A model generated the notes under the pieces. It saw only the letters and a program-made list of their open reading frames with translations. It was not told the DNA's origin and did no database searches. A DNA stretch of 64,000 nucleotides from Hofstenia miamia (Eukaryota; Xenacoelomorpha; Acoela), in contig SCFE01000073.1 of assembly GCA_004352715.1 (NCBI GenBank), positions 828,033-892,032 of the forward strand. Reading direction: 5' to 3'. The translations under genes and the position numbers were made by a program. Positions 24,310 through 35,962 of the stretch are shown one piece after another (the stretch's first letter is position 1; every line of letters starts with the position of its first letter).

Positions 24310-24432
24310 CGACCTGAAACGAGACTCATTGAAAAATTTTCTGTGGCGAGCCGAGCCGACCGAGCCGAGCCGAAATTACTCAAACTTTAAACGAGCCAAG
24401 CTTAGAAATTACGGCTCGTTGACAAGTCTGAT
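24310..24432 (-). mobile_element. hAT-like end with CGAGC repeats
   Basis: On the minus strand it begins CAGACTTGTCAACGAGCC (ending at plus position 24430) and continues into a tandem GGCTCGGCTCGG block (24340-24372). CAGAC.TG..AACGAGCC is a common style of hAT terminal repeat. The opposite end was not located. Confidence 0.4.
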
Positions 24433-25062
24433 TTAGACCCCCTTATAAAAAATTTCATTAATTTATCAGTTTGATATACCAAATTTGGGTATCTTAGAAA
24501 CTAATAATAAAATCTGCAAACTACAAAGCTGAATCTTAGAAGTGTATATAATACAAATGTGTAGAATTTTAAAATATAAATATTATTTTTCAATAAATTG
24601 TTTATAAATTACACATAATTCACTGGATTGTGTTTCTACTTGCACTGCTCTGTAATAATAAGTTCTGTCTATTTTTTCCAATACTTCGTCTTAAGCCAGA
24701 TCCAAGTCCATCCCTGGTTTCAAATGATGTGTACTTTTTTTCAAAAACCTATGTTATAAATGTTGAAAAAATTAATACATAATTAATGATTTCGCAATGT
24801 TTTTGAAATTTTTTAAATTGTTTAATAGCAGCAAAGAAAAAAGTTTCGGGTACAAATGGGTAATAAAGACTTTTTTGTCCAGCGAGTGCGGCATTAAAAT
24901 GATTTACCCGCACATCATATATATATTTTTTATGAAGTTTCTAAAATCTTCAAGTGTAAGTTCCTTTTCATAAACTCAACTTCTGAGAAAAATCATTAGT
25001 TAGTTTCATGAATAATTGGAAGTTAAAATGCAAAATAAAAAACAGAACAACTTAACTTGTAG
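24433..25062. other. No recognisable gene
   Basis: AT-rich, no motif recognised. Confidence 0.5.
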
Positions 25063-25637
25063 CAAAATTATTGAGATATTGTGGAAGGAGAAATTGAACA
25101 TACTATACTGTAGTCCACTGAAAAAAATTTTCTCAAACTTTAGATTTTAATAGAAATTTCTCCAAAAATATTCTCTTCTTATCAGATAAAACAATTTATA
25201 CTTTTTTAATTTTAGGCGGTAAACGGTTGGAGTTTGGCAAAACGGTCCTTCAAAAATGTTTATAAATTTTTATCAAATTTGGGGCAAAAGATGAAGCTTA
25301 CAATATACTTAGAATCCCTTGTTCATTGATTAAATTTCTCTTGCCATTGATTGATCTATTAAAGAACCTGTTTCCGCTAAATGTACATATACTGTAAAAA
25401 CTGAAAGGGTTGCGTACAATATCGAAAATCGAAAATAGAAATAATGTTCAAATCACATGTTCAATTTACTTTTACGATTCTTGTAAGATATAATTATCTT
25501 CATAATTTACCGTTTTCAAATGTTACACAAATATCGAATTTCTACATTAAATATATTACTTTCTGTATTACATTTCTGACTTCTGTATTACAATCGATAT
25601 TACATCTGATGCTCACGATATTACAAATTGGAGTTCC
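25063..25637. repeat. Copy B2 of a duplicated segment, left part
   Basis: Matches 1-575 with only scattered substitutions (for example the ACATG versus ATATG word near 25455). It ends abruptly at a single N (25638), where copy B1 instead continues. Confidence 0.85.
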
Positions 25638-25638
25638 N

Positions 25639-26047
25639 CTAGAAAATTGCATATGTTGGTACCAATAGCTGAAACTGCATAACTCAAATTTCAGACTATT
25701 AAAGCTATATTTCTTACAAAATACAATTTTAACATTTTCTAAATATCAATTTTTTCCAATGACTTTAATAAGTTTTTCATTTTTCATTAAATTGAAATTT
25801 TAAATGCCTGCGTTGGCTTAGTTAGTTTGTATTTGTATAATAGTTAAAGTACTGTATATAATACTAAATATAGCATTAAAAAACATAATCGTTTATATTA
25901 ATAATGTGGTTTTAACCTCACTTAGCATTGAAAAATAAACAACTGACCATGTATAATTGTTTTCTTCTAATACCAAGCCCAATTACTTCTCTACTAGGAT
26001 GGTCCAAACTTCTCTGCAGCTATTTTTATTTGAATGGGCTTGAGCAT
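25639..26047. repeat. Dispersed repeat, copy 2 (unclassified)
   Basis: Diverged relative of 18713-19120. It occupies exactly the interval by which copy B2 differs from B1, between a single N and the shared ATAATACTATTATAATAAAT word. It is therefore either an insertion in one haplotype or a misjoin at the N. No terminal repeats or coding region recognised. Confidence 0.6.
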
Positions 26048-26138
26048 TATAATACTATTATAATAAATATTCAAAATACAATCAATACCAACAGTGTTAT
26101 TTGGACAAAATGTCATAGATCTAAATTAGTAGGAATAC
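26048..26138. repeat. Copy B2 of a duplicated segment, right part
   Basis: Identical to about 812-900. B1 ends at the gap while this copy continues into unique sequence. Confidence 0.8.
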
Positions 26139-28000
26139 GAATGTAAAAATTAAAAGGACATCAGATTCAATCTCTACACATTTTGCTGTTGTTCTATTTG
26201 ATTAGAACTTGGGAATATGTGATAAATTTTAAAACTTGATTAAAATTGTGACACCTCTTTTGTCCTTGAATCTTTAATGTATTATGTCAAATTTTATAAA
26301 TTAGAAAATGTTATTCCGTGATATAGTTGATGTTTAAATAATATTAGATTACAATCTGTATCGTAGATTGTGTTTTGAGCATCACTACTCATGAAATTTA
26401 GTTTGACGCTGTGTTAAATATGTTGCACTCTGCCACAGAGCTCAATGGATCAAATAATGCTAAAGTAACCTCTATCTTTCAAATCCTTAGTCTTAAAGAC
26501 ATTCAATTAACTAGTTTACAAGACGTTTTAATTATATTAGACCATGAAATTCAATATTAGATGAACCTATTTGAACTTTAAAAACAAATTTCCTCAAAAA
26601 TAAATTATTGCCTTAGGCAGAAACCTGAGGTCTCTCAAAACAATGAGCTGCCGATTGGGTGAAGCTATCTCCAATTTATTAAGATACTCTACAACATATT
26701 TAGGCATAAACTTTTGCTGAAATAGATATTTACAGACGTCATTCTGTAATTTGTTATCAGCTTAGAGGCGGGACTAAGTTATATGAGTTATGGTATCTGT
26801 GGATTTGACATCCTAGTTCAAAGCCTGTGCGATTAGAGATGAAATATTATGACACGTACACATTGATTTATAGATGTCTAGCAATTTCTCTTTCAATTCT
26901 AGACTGAAAATTGTCATAAATCGAAGTAAGCAATAATATTGGTTAGTTACATATATATCATCAATATAAAATTTTAAGCATTTATTCAGCCGCACGATGG
27001 CGTGTACTGAACAAGTTACAGATAGGACCAATAATAGTGGATATTCCTTCTAAACACAAAAACTAGAAAAAATCCTTGAAAATTCACTTTACGTCAATTT
27101 ATAGAATGATTGATCTTCATGTCTGTCAAAAAAAAATTAATCGCAGTGGTAGTTAGAAGTGTCAATATTTTGCCACAAGCTCTTACATGAAATATAAAAT
27201 AATTATGAATTTACAAAAACCCTTTTGCATTTTAATATTTCATTTTATTTGATGCTTTATGATAAATAAATCCCTATTAAAACCAGGGAAAATCAGTATT
27301 TTAAACATTTTTAAGCTAGCATTTCCATTTTTTATATTATATTATATTATATAAATTAAAACAATTACCAAAGTGTTTCATTGTGATATATTGAAATAGA
27401 GATTTAAAGTAATAACACTAGAATTATGAGTATTCCTTCATTTCAAAGTTTCCTAGAAAAAATCAATAGGATTATCAAAATATAAAAAGGTTAGAATATT
27501 GGATCTGGCTCACGGCATGTAAAATATTAACCAAATATACTTTTGTGTTTAGGGGAAGATGCGTACCAAATTCATAGTTCAAGGGTTGAAACCAAATATA
27601 CTTTAAAAATCTCATCATGGAATAAGGATGAAGATTTTAAGCATTATTCAAAGAGAAAACATTTTGATCTGCCTTCTGAGGCAACATCTTCGTATATATA
27701 TATATATATATATATACACGAACTACTTTAGAATTCAAAATCCCATTTAAAAATTAGAATGATCCAAAGTTTATTATGACCCAAAAAATCAAAAATAATT
27801 TTGATCAATTCTTGCTTCAAAACCTCAACTTTTAACTAAATCATGTTATTTTTGCTCCAATACTTTACCACTAGCGCCATATAAGACCAATTTTATTCAA
27901 GAAATGTAAGACTAAGCAGAATTTTAATTTGGTGAAAAGTATTTTAAATTTTTCTGGCAGCATTAATGAGTATTTTTATAATTTCCTGAAGACTGCCATT
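26139..28000. other. No recognisable gene
   Basis: AT-rich; includes a short (ATATT)n run at about 27331-27352 and a (TA)n tract at 27693-27716. Frames at 26813-27031 and 27543-27731 have no recognised domain, the latter reading through the TA tract. Confidence 0.5.
27693..27716. repeat. (TA)n microsatellite
   Basis: Twelve TA units. Confidence 0.95.
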
Positions 28001-28802
28001 AATTGGTTCTATTCCCCCTGTAATATTGTCCAGTTATTTGTTTTATTTAAACGAAATCGGAGAAAATGACAGAGAGACAATTAATCAGCGAAATATAATG
28101 GCTTATTTTCCATGTTTTTCATTTACTTTCTAATTGGATTTCTGCGGGCATGTATGCTTAGAAATCGGGTTTAATATCTGATTTATTTCGCTAATTAAAT
28201 ATTCTTTATCCGAATTACGTATTCATTAGATAGGGAAGTTGATTTAAAATGAAATATAAAAATAATTTATCATATGAATTTATTTTGAGCGAGTAACAAA
28301 AGAATAAATTAATTGATATCGCCGAATGAATCGCCGTTTTAAATGTAAGCGGGCAGAACAGAGAGAACACATGCCACTAGAGTTGGTAATCTTGTAAAAA
28401 ATCGACTGAGACAAGAAATGTGATGTGTGTTGTGCTTAGACCATCTGCGCTTTTCCAAAATTCAATCTCAATGTTTTTCTAATCCCAATTTTGAATGTTT
28501 TTTCTAATAACTGAAAATACTATTTTTAATTGCTAACCTCAAAGAAAAATTGTTAGGCAACTGCACAGAGTTGGAATTGGACCGATTTTTTGTGCCCCAA
28601 ACACGGCCCGGCCCAATGCAGCTTAAGCCCAACCCCAGTCCGGCCCATTTTAAAATACCAATTTTTCCCCCAAGCCCGTCCCGACCCGAATTATTTTTCG
28701 TTTACGCCACTGATAGTGTATTTGGCTTATTGAGGCCCATAGGCACTACACTATGAATTTCATTGGACAATTTTCATAATGTATTGATCAATATGTCCAT
28801 AG
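28001..28802. repeat. 0.8-kb duplicated segment, copy 1
   Basis: Repeated at 28805-29620 with the copies separated by a single N (28804). The left 400 bases contain TAATTAG, ATTAATTGG and AATTAAT-type words and are the least AT-monotonous non-transposon DNA here, so they could be regulatory. The right part carries a hAT-like end. Confidence 0.85.
28565..28745. mobile_element. hAT-like relic, copy 1
   Basis: Starts CAGAGTTGGAATTGGACCG and continues into GGCCCGGCCC words. CAGAGTTGGAA is the same 11-base terminus as the right end of the hAT-like element at 58085-59446. The other boundary is uncertain (around GAGGCCCATAGG). Confidence 0.45.
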
Positions 28803-28804
28803 GN

Positions 28805-29620
28805 AATTGGTTCTATTCCCCCTGTAATATTGTCCAGTTATTTGTTTTATTTAAACGAAATCGGAGAAAATGACAGAGAGACAATTAATCAGCGAAATAT
28901 AATGGCTTATTTTCCATGTTTTTCATTTACTTTCTAATTGGATATATAATGGCTTATTTTCCATGTTTTTCATTTTCTTTCTAATTGGATTTCTGCGGGC
29001 ATGTATGCTTAGAAATCGGGTTTAATATCTGATTTATTTCGCTAATTAAATATTCTTTATCCGAATTACGTATTCATTAGATAGGGAAGTTGATTTAAAA
29101 TGAAATATAAAAATAATTTATCATATGAATTTATTTTGAGCGAGTAACAAAAGAATAAATTAATTGATATCGCCGAATGAATCGCCGTTTTAAATGTAAG
29201 CGGGCAGAACAGAGAGAACACATGCCACTAGAGTTGGTAATCTTGTAAAAAATCGACTGAGACAAGAAATGTGATGTGTGTTGTGCTTAGACCATCTGCA
29301 CTTTTCTAAAATTCAATCTCAATGTTTTTCTAATCCCAATTTTGAATGTTTTTTCTAATAACTGAAAATACTATTTTTAATTGCTAACTTCAGAAAAGAA
29401 TTGTTAGGCAACTGCACAGAGTTGGAATTGGACCGATTTTTTGGGCCCAAGCACAGTCCGGCCCAATGCAGCTTAAGTCCAACCCCAGTCCGGCCCATTT
29501 CAAAATACCAATTTTTTCCCGACCCGAATTATTTTTCGTTTTGGCTCATTGAGGCCCATAGGCACTGCACTATGAATTTCATTGGACAATTTTCATATGT
29601 ATTGATCAATATGTCCATAG
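28805..29620. repeat. 0.8-kb duplicated segment, copy 2
   Basis: Same sequence as 28001-28802 with substitutions, an extra tandem repeat of about 46 bases at roughly 28945-28990 (ATGGCTTATTTTCCATG repeated), and indels in the hAT-like part. The single N at the junction suggests two alleles joined end to end in the assembly. Confidence 0.85.
29409..29570. mobile_element. hAT-like relic, copy 2
   Basis: Second copy of the CAGAGTTGGAATTGGACCG-ended relic, missing about 20-30 bases near its right side relative to the first. Confidence 0.45.
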
Positions 29621-31089
29621 TTGCATATTAGCTTTAGTCCATCAACAATGCTAATTCAATTCTGTTCCAGATCAAATTTCATTGTAAGCTTAATACAATA
29701 AACGTGTAATACAGGAGCGTAGGCCTGGAGAAGACGTTAGCCCCTCCTGTCAATGATTGCATTTGACTACCAAATACCATTGAATGTGCATTTTAACAAA
29801 TTTTACAAATGAAGACAAAAATTTTCTATATTGTTTTAAATGTGTGCATAGATTAAACTTAAATTGCTCAGAGATTTTTTTAACTTTTTGTTGGTTTCTT
29901 CTTTAAATTGTTAAACGCTTTTATCTCACAAATTTATAAAGTCTCAAAAATCAGAGTGCACATTGTAAATGACGTGTGTTTCCTCTTTTTATAAGTGAAA
30001 CTGCTTACATTTTAATCTTTTGCTTAGACTTTTATGAAAAACATAAAAAATTGCCATTGATAGTATTGTAATCAATATGTTTAATCTCCAGATATTTTAT
30101 TATTAAATGGCCATGGCAAAACATCACTGCCAATTTTGCACTGAAATCGATTATTGCAATTAGCCATTCGCATGTAAACAAACCTTAAGAAAAGGAAACC
30201 ACAAGAGCATTTATATTCTGCTACTCTTTTACCCAAAATTTTATAAAAATTATTTATATATGAAAATGAAATTTGTGTTAAATTTAATTTACATATGTAT
30301 TTTTACGCGTTATACAAAACTACTGGAGTTTCACTATAAAATTTTGACAAGTTTTTCTACATATTATATTTAAAATGTTGTTAATTACTTTTACTACAAC
30401 AATTTATGTAATTTTTTAAGGAAAAAATGTTTTTATTTAGTCACTGTAATAATAATGCTATTTTTTTTTGAAGCAAGCCCCTCTTAAAATATTGCAACAC
30501 CCTGCTGAGTATTATGCTCTACCGCCAAGGTATCATATATGTCAAGTTTCATAAGTTCTTGCCACCACCACCAGTAATTTAGAAATATAAGTACTGCCAC
30601 AACATTTATATCCAAGATTGCAATCGTTATTTTTATTGTTTAGAGAATATATAACTTCTCTTATATTCAATTACTAAAATTCTCCGCCAACTTACATCAA
30701 CTTACATCAGCACAAAGCAAGTGGAATTTTCATAAACGCTCTTTGCTTGTTGCAGAATGTTAGAAGTATTGCACCAGCCAGCAATGCAGGACTGATTAAA
30801 TTTAAAGAGAAATTTTTTGTCATTTGCAAAGTTTAAGTTTCAAGTGAATTTTTTCTTGTTTTCGTTCGCTTTGGCTCGATCCAACAGAAGTAGTACAATT
30901 TTTTTTAGAGTTTTGATAAATCTAGAATTTGTCGAATTTTCTTTTAAAATATGAAGAGATATGAAGAGTACCATCATATCATTTTAAAATAAGAAATGGA
31001 TCATATTTATTGTAATTATCAACGACTGTGAGTTCATGTGGATATTCGGAGTAAATTTCATTTCATCAAAAATAGCGTTTTACTTGAAA
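29621..31089. other. No recognisable gene
   Basis: AT-rich. A GC-richer word pair (AGGAGCGTAGGCCTGG and AGCCCCTCCTG) at 29715-29750 resembles a transposon end but has no partner. Confidence 0.45.
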
Positions 31090-31285
31090 ATATACGAGAA
31101 AACACGAAAGTTTGTAAATGTCGAAAGACATTTTTGTATTTTTATTTAATTACAATGACGTAGTTACATAATTTTTAAAATTTCGAACCGTTTTAAGCAG
31201 TTTTCAAGTCAGATATTACAAGCCGAAACTAAACCTTACCGAACCAATTATAAACTGAGCCACTTGCAATTATTTTTGTAAATTA
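31090..31285 (+). repeat. Dispersed repeat R3, copy 1
   Basis: Aligns with 62158-62360. Shared words are CAGATATTACAAGC(C/T)GAAA, AAATTTCGA, GACGTA(G/A)TT and GAACCAA..TTATAAAC. Divergence is high with indels. The ending in ACCGAACC..TTATAAAC resembles DNA-transposon termini, but boundaries are not defined. Confidence 0.5.
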
Positions 31286-32100
31286 AAACAATATGCAAAG
31301 ATCAGGCAGGGACTTTATGAACAAAAAATTTTGTACAGAGCGGAACTATGTATGTATACCTACAAATTCTAGTTAATAGCAATGTTGTCAGATTAAGCAA
31401 TGATATAAATTTGCATGGTATCCACTATAATTGAACAATGCGGTGTTATACAAACCTCAAATTGAAATCATTTAGAAAAATGAACAGAATCTGTCACGTT
31501 ATATTGTATAATCCATATTTTTCGTAAAGCTTTATTGAAATGCAACCAGAGATTACCGATCAGAAATATGTTTCAATTGACTTTAGAACAATCGAGACGC
31601 ATTACAAGAAATGCGAATCAGGTCATGAACAATATTATTAATTTACTTCTGATTGCAAACACGGCACTGATATTAATTTGAGACTGTCTAGTTTAAAAAT
31701 AGTTTGCAACTAGGAATTTGATTTGCTTTCAATAAACAGCAATAATATATCTACTTTCCCTACAAGCACTTCAGTATGAAATTTTCACCCACTAATTACT
31801 TCACGCTAAAATGGCCAAGTGTACCAAGTTGACTTATTTACATGATAAAGCTGTTACAAAAAATAGTGTAAACGTATGTGACTACAATTAATCGAAAATC
31901 AATTTGAATTTTTAAATGATTTTCTTATTGAAATGTCTGCTTTAATATCACTATCAAGGTGCAACTTGATTATATTGTCCGTTCCATCCGGGCAGCTAAA
32001 TCAAAATAAAAATGGATATCGACAATTCTTACAAGGAAATTCCACCGTATCTAAAGCAAGTTGGGCCGGTCTCAGGTATAATCGTCAGTTGGGGAGAACA
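31286..32100. other. No recognisable gene
   Basis: AT-rich, no motif recognised. The frame 31933-32121 runs into the MITE and is not a gene. Confidence 0.5.
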
Positions 32101-32105
32101 CTATG

Positions 32106-32420
32106 GCTACGGTTAGACTAGAAGATTGGTTAAAAGTTATCTGTCACATTTGAAAGCATTACACGTCTAACCACCCGAGATAATTAGCGAAAGAAATTGT
32201 GTACGTTCGATTTTTTTTGTGATCATCACATCGCAGAGACTATGTGATTGCTCATGCGTGATCTATCACATTTTGGTAAAATGTGACATAATTTTGTAAC
32301 TTTTCTTATTGCCAATCACGTAGTCTAACCGTGGGTTTATTTCGGGTGGTTAAAGAGGTGCAATGTTTTCAAATGTGACAGATCACATTTAATCAATCAC
32401 CTAATCTAAACCATGGTCTA
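32106..32420. mobile_element. MITE with about 80-bp inverted ends, nested copy inside
   Basis: The left arm (about 32111-32185) and the right arm (about 32338-32412) are inverted repeats sharing ATCTGTCACATTTGAAA(G/A)CATT and TAACCACCCGA(G/A)ATAA. Inside, 32237-32326 is a second palindrome centred on CACATTTTGGTAAAATGTG (32268-32286). Its arms (AGACTATGTGATTG.. / ..CAATCACGTAGTCT) resemble the outer ends (AGATTAGGTGATTG..). It is non-coding. Family and target duplication were not determined. Confidence 0.75.
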
Positions 32421-33980
32421 ACAGTTTTAAAGACAAACTTAGAAGTCAATTTTTGAAATTTTTTATTAAAAACTAATATATTTTAATTATTATGTATTGG
32501 CTTTGTATTATCGAGTTGGGTGACATGTCTGTGTTAGGCGAGTTCGGTTTTGGGGGGAATTACCCATTTCCAACCCTGATGTCTTATACCCCATAGCTAT
32601 GGACATAGCAAGAATGGGCAAAAGAGAAGCTATTGACTTAATTTTTGATTCAAAGTAGAGTGACTACAAAATAATACCTGATAGTTCTTTAAAACTGCAT
32701 ATACATAACGTTAACTTTGTAATATTCAAATTCAAAACAGCATCTCTTACCCTACTGATTATGGCATTGCGTACAAGGGTATAGTTGTAGAATCATGAAT
32801 CCATGATCATATCACAGTTCTATCACATAGTTCTTGGATAAGTGACGCTAAAAGATGAGTAAATATAATTGGTAACAACATAAACTATTCATTTGATTAT
32901 AATTGCACTTTTTTAATCATCATAAAAAAGAGTGCAAGTAGTTTTTTAAGAGGATTGAAAATTATAAAGTTCTTAATATGCGCAGGAAATGGCAAAGAAA
33001 TGCAGTTTGCACTCCGCATAAACTTTCTTTAAACTAATAAAGTGTCACACGAAATATTGCCCATGGGATTTTTAATATACCTGTATAGCTCTTTCTCTCA
33101 TTATCAAAGCTATAAGATCCATCCTCCAATCACTTACTACTGAAATAGTTAAAATTGAGAGTTGTAGTTGTAGAATGATTAGTTTATCGACAAACTTTCA
33201 AAAAACCAACGACCTACTTTTTGAATATACGTTTCACTAAGAATGTAGTATGCAAATAGATGCGATGCAATATTAAACACAGGAGATTTAATAAATTAAA
33301 AAGTACATAGCTTCAGCATCATAACACAAATAAATGATTAATCTATAAAGACCTAGGTATGGGTGATTAGAAATATATAAGCCTGAATAATATTGGTGCT
33401 AGAGATCTGTAAACAGTAATTACTGAAGAGAACCCAAAAAAAAAATGAAAAAGGATGTTAAGGAATGCAAGCATTTTAACAATTCCTTTGATCCCTTAAT
33501 CAGGATAAGGAAGTATAATGTTGCAGAATTCTACAAGTTTAATCGCTTTAATATTGCATAATATTACTCATTAATTGAAGAAATTTAGTTAAGTACTACT
33601 TCCGACATGATTCTACTTAAAAGTTTTAAGTTTGTTTAACAGTCAAAGTACATAAGCCGCTTGTTAGCATCAAGATCGCAACATGTAGAATTTCTGCTTG
33701 CTCCATTTATGCATGAGTGGTTGCCATTAGAAATGCTATGTGATATACCAATAAATTATTGAAATTTTGATTATACTTAGCCGTTTAATAGAGTTAAATG
33801 TTGCGAATATTTCCATGTGCAATTAGCGTGACGAATGAGATTGTTTTAAATAAATTCGCAATATAGTATCGTTGAATGGGCCACCCTAACTAATATAATT
33901 ACAGATAAGTAGTTTATAAATGAGTAATTGAAAGCAAAGCTTGAATATTGATCACAAGACCGAGAATTCCTGCTAAGATT
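32421..33980. other. No recognisable gene
   Basis: AT-rich, no motif recognised. Confidence 0.5.
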
Positions 33981-34028
33981 AATATATATATATATATATA
34001 AATATATAATATATATATGTATATATAT

Positions 34029-34066
<38 letters not shown>
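33981..34066. repeat. (TA)n microsatellite, interrupted
   Basis: About 86 bases of TA with AAT and ATG interruptions. Confidence 0.95.
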
Positions 34067-35149
34067 GAAATTAGGATGGTTTCCATCTCACAATCCTAAA
34101 TCTTATCAATTCGTCTGAATTAACTCGACAAAATTTACTTATGATACAATATTATTAGCCTCTTTAAAATTCAAATTTGATTGCAATCCAAAACTATAAT
34201 GTTTACAAGAAAAACATGTTATAATTTCTATGGATTGGCAAACTAAATTCCTAACATTGTGATATACTACTTTTTGGCACTATTGACAAAAATGTGGAAA
34301 AGCAGAAATTCGAAACTTTTGCATTTATGGCTAATCCAAACAAACATAATTTCAATGCAAATTTTTTTGACTACGTATGTATGTGCAGTTACATGTACCA
34401 ATGACTGAGTAGAAAAGTAATGTTATCTACCAAATTTCCCCCACATCCAGTATATTTTCAGGAATCGAAGAATACAGCGTTGTAACTAATCCAATTGCTT
34501 TGCGGCAAGTTTAGTCTCACCATTAAGTATACATTCCCTTAGAAATTTGCTTTAGCAAAGTTCCACTCTATACAAATTTTGAATGCCTGTGCCATTTTCA
34601 TGTTCCTAGATTTCTGTTCAAACTATGTTTTCTAAGATGCCAACTAGGATATGGTTATCAACTTTCTGTTTCGCATTCCATAAAAACTTAACACCAATCA
34701 CTCGAACATTGATGAGATTATGAAGAACAGTGACAATGGGTGGTCAAAAGGAAATAAAAATTTATTGAACTCCGCTCAAAAGTTGCAATATTGCATAAAT
34801 TATGTATGCACCACACTAGATTGCATGGCCCTGAATCCAGCATTTTTAGTTATAAAATTAAGTTAACTTTCGTTATTTTCGCAAAATTTATCTATTAATA
34901 GTTACAAAGAATGAAATTAAGATATATTTTGCACTATTTTCTAATTAACAGCAAAGCCGTCAGTAACTTCTTCGATAAAAATAACCCAGCACGGGACACG
35001 GGACCCCAATTCCGGGAGGGTTGAGCTACGATGATAGCTTTACGACGTCAACAGAATATGATAAACTCTGATGCAAATTTAGAATAACGTTAATGCATAA
35101 TTTTTTAGAAGATACGTGTTTATAAATACTACAGCTACACATTTGCCTT
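34067..35149. other. No recognisable gene
   Basis: AT-rich. A GC-richer spot GACACGGGACCCCAATTCCG near 34995-35014 is unexplained. Confidence 0.45.
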
Positions 35150-35509
35150 CATCCCCTCAACCTCAATAGGTTTGGAATATCTTCGCACATATCAAGAAAC
35201 AGTAAAAGTTCTGTGTTGTCTCCAGGGACGCAAGCCTTCTAAATACATTAACACTAAGTGTGGAGAGAATTTTATTTTTTTTCAAAATGTCGAAAATTTC
35301 TAAGAAAACTTGTAAATCTATTCAACAATCTCTGCCAAAGCAATAAGTTTTAATAGACATTTTCAACATTGCACTAATGTACCGAGCGTTCCAAAAGTCC
35401 TCGTCGCTGGAAATTTTTTCTCAGTACTCTCCGATAAATAACGGTAATGTAAAACAAAGGCATGTAATAAGAGTTATATATTTCTGAGATATAAATTGAA
35501 CTAAAGCAA

Positions 35510-35827
35510 CTATAACAAATGTTCAATATGAGCTCCATTTTCTCTGACACACAGACGACAGCGTCGATAAAATTCCCTGAAAGAATTTCGTATCATTTCA
35601 AGAGGGACACTGGTCAAAGTTGTTGCAATAGCTTGTTTTAGCTCCTCATTCGTTTTGCAACCACGACGATAAACATTGTCTTTCACATAACACCACAACC
35701 AAAAATCTAACACAGTCAAGTCCGGAGAACGCGGTGGCCATTCTTGAGAACCTCTCCGACCAATCCATCTGCCAGTTAAGTTTTCGTTCAACCAATAATT
35801 CAAAATATTCAATAGATTAAAATGCAA
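35510..35827 (-). pseudogene. Mariner-like transposase, C-terminal fragment
   Basis: The 105-codon frame is the C-terminal part of a Tc1/mariner-superfamily transposase. WPPRSPDLTVLDFWLW (residues 30-45) is the block carrying the third catalytic acidic residue, preceded by RWIGRRG. It ends in the family's typical Cys-rich tail RLCVRENGAHIEHLL. The helix-turn-helix region and the first two catalytic Asp blocks are missing; the frame's ATG is fortuitous. It cannot be active alone, though its intact terminal repeats could be acted on by a full-length relative. Confidence 0.9.
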
Positions 35828-35907
35828 ATATTAAAGCATATATAACTGGCGGATTGATGTTCAAAGATAAAACAAAAGAATAGAAATCAGTGAATGCGCA
35901 TCGAACG

Positions 35908-35962
35908 TTTTTGGCGTTCCAAAAGTCTTCGTCATGTTAAGCGACGAGGACTTTTGGAACGC
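35908..35962. repeat. Hairpin at the right end of the mariner-like element
   Basis: GCGTTCCAAAAGTCTTCGTC (35914-35933) is an inverted near-copy (one mismatch) of the right terminal repeat that ends at 35966, with a loop of only a few bases. It has the orientation of the left terminal repeat. This may be the remains of a second element end or a duplication made during abortive gap repair. Confidence 0.8.

Noticed and set aside
28550-29631. Two similar 70-codon frames starting MLGNCTELELDRFF
   Set aside because: They begin at a TTG and read across the CAGAGTTGG end of a hAT-like relic; the copies diverge by frame-breaking indels, so there is no sign of coding constraint.
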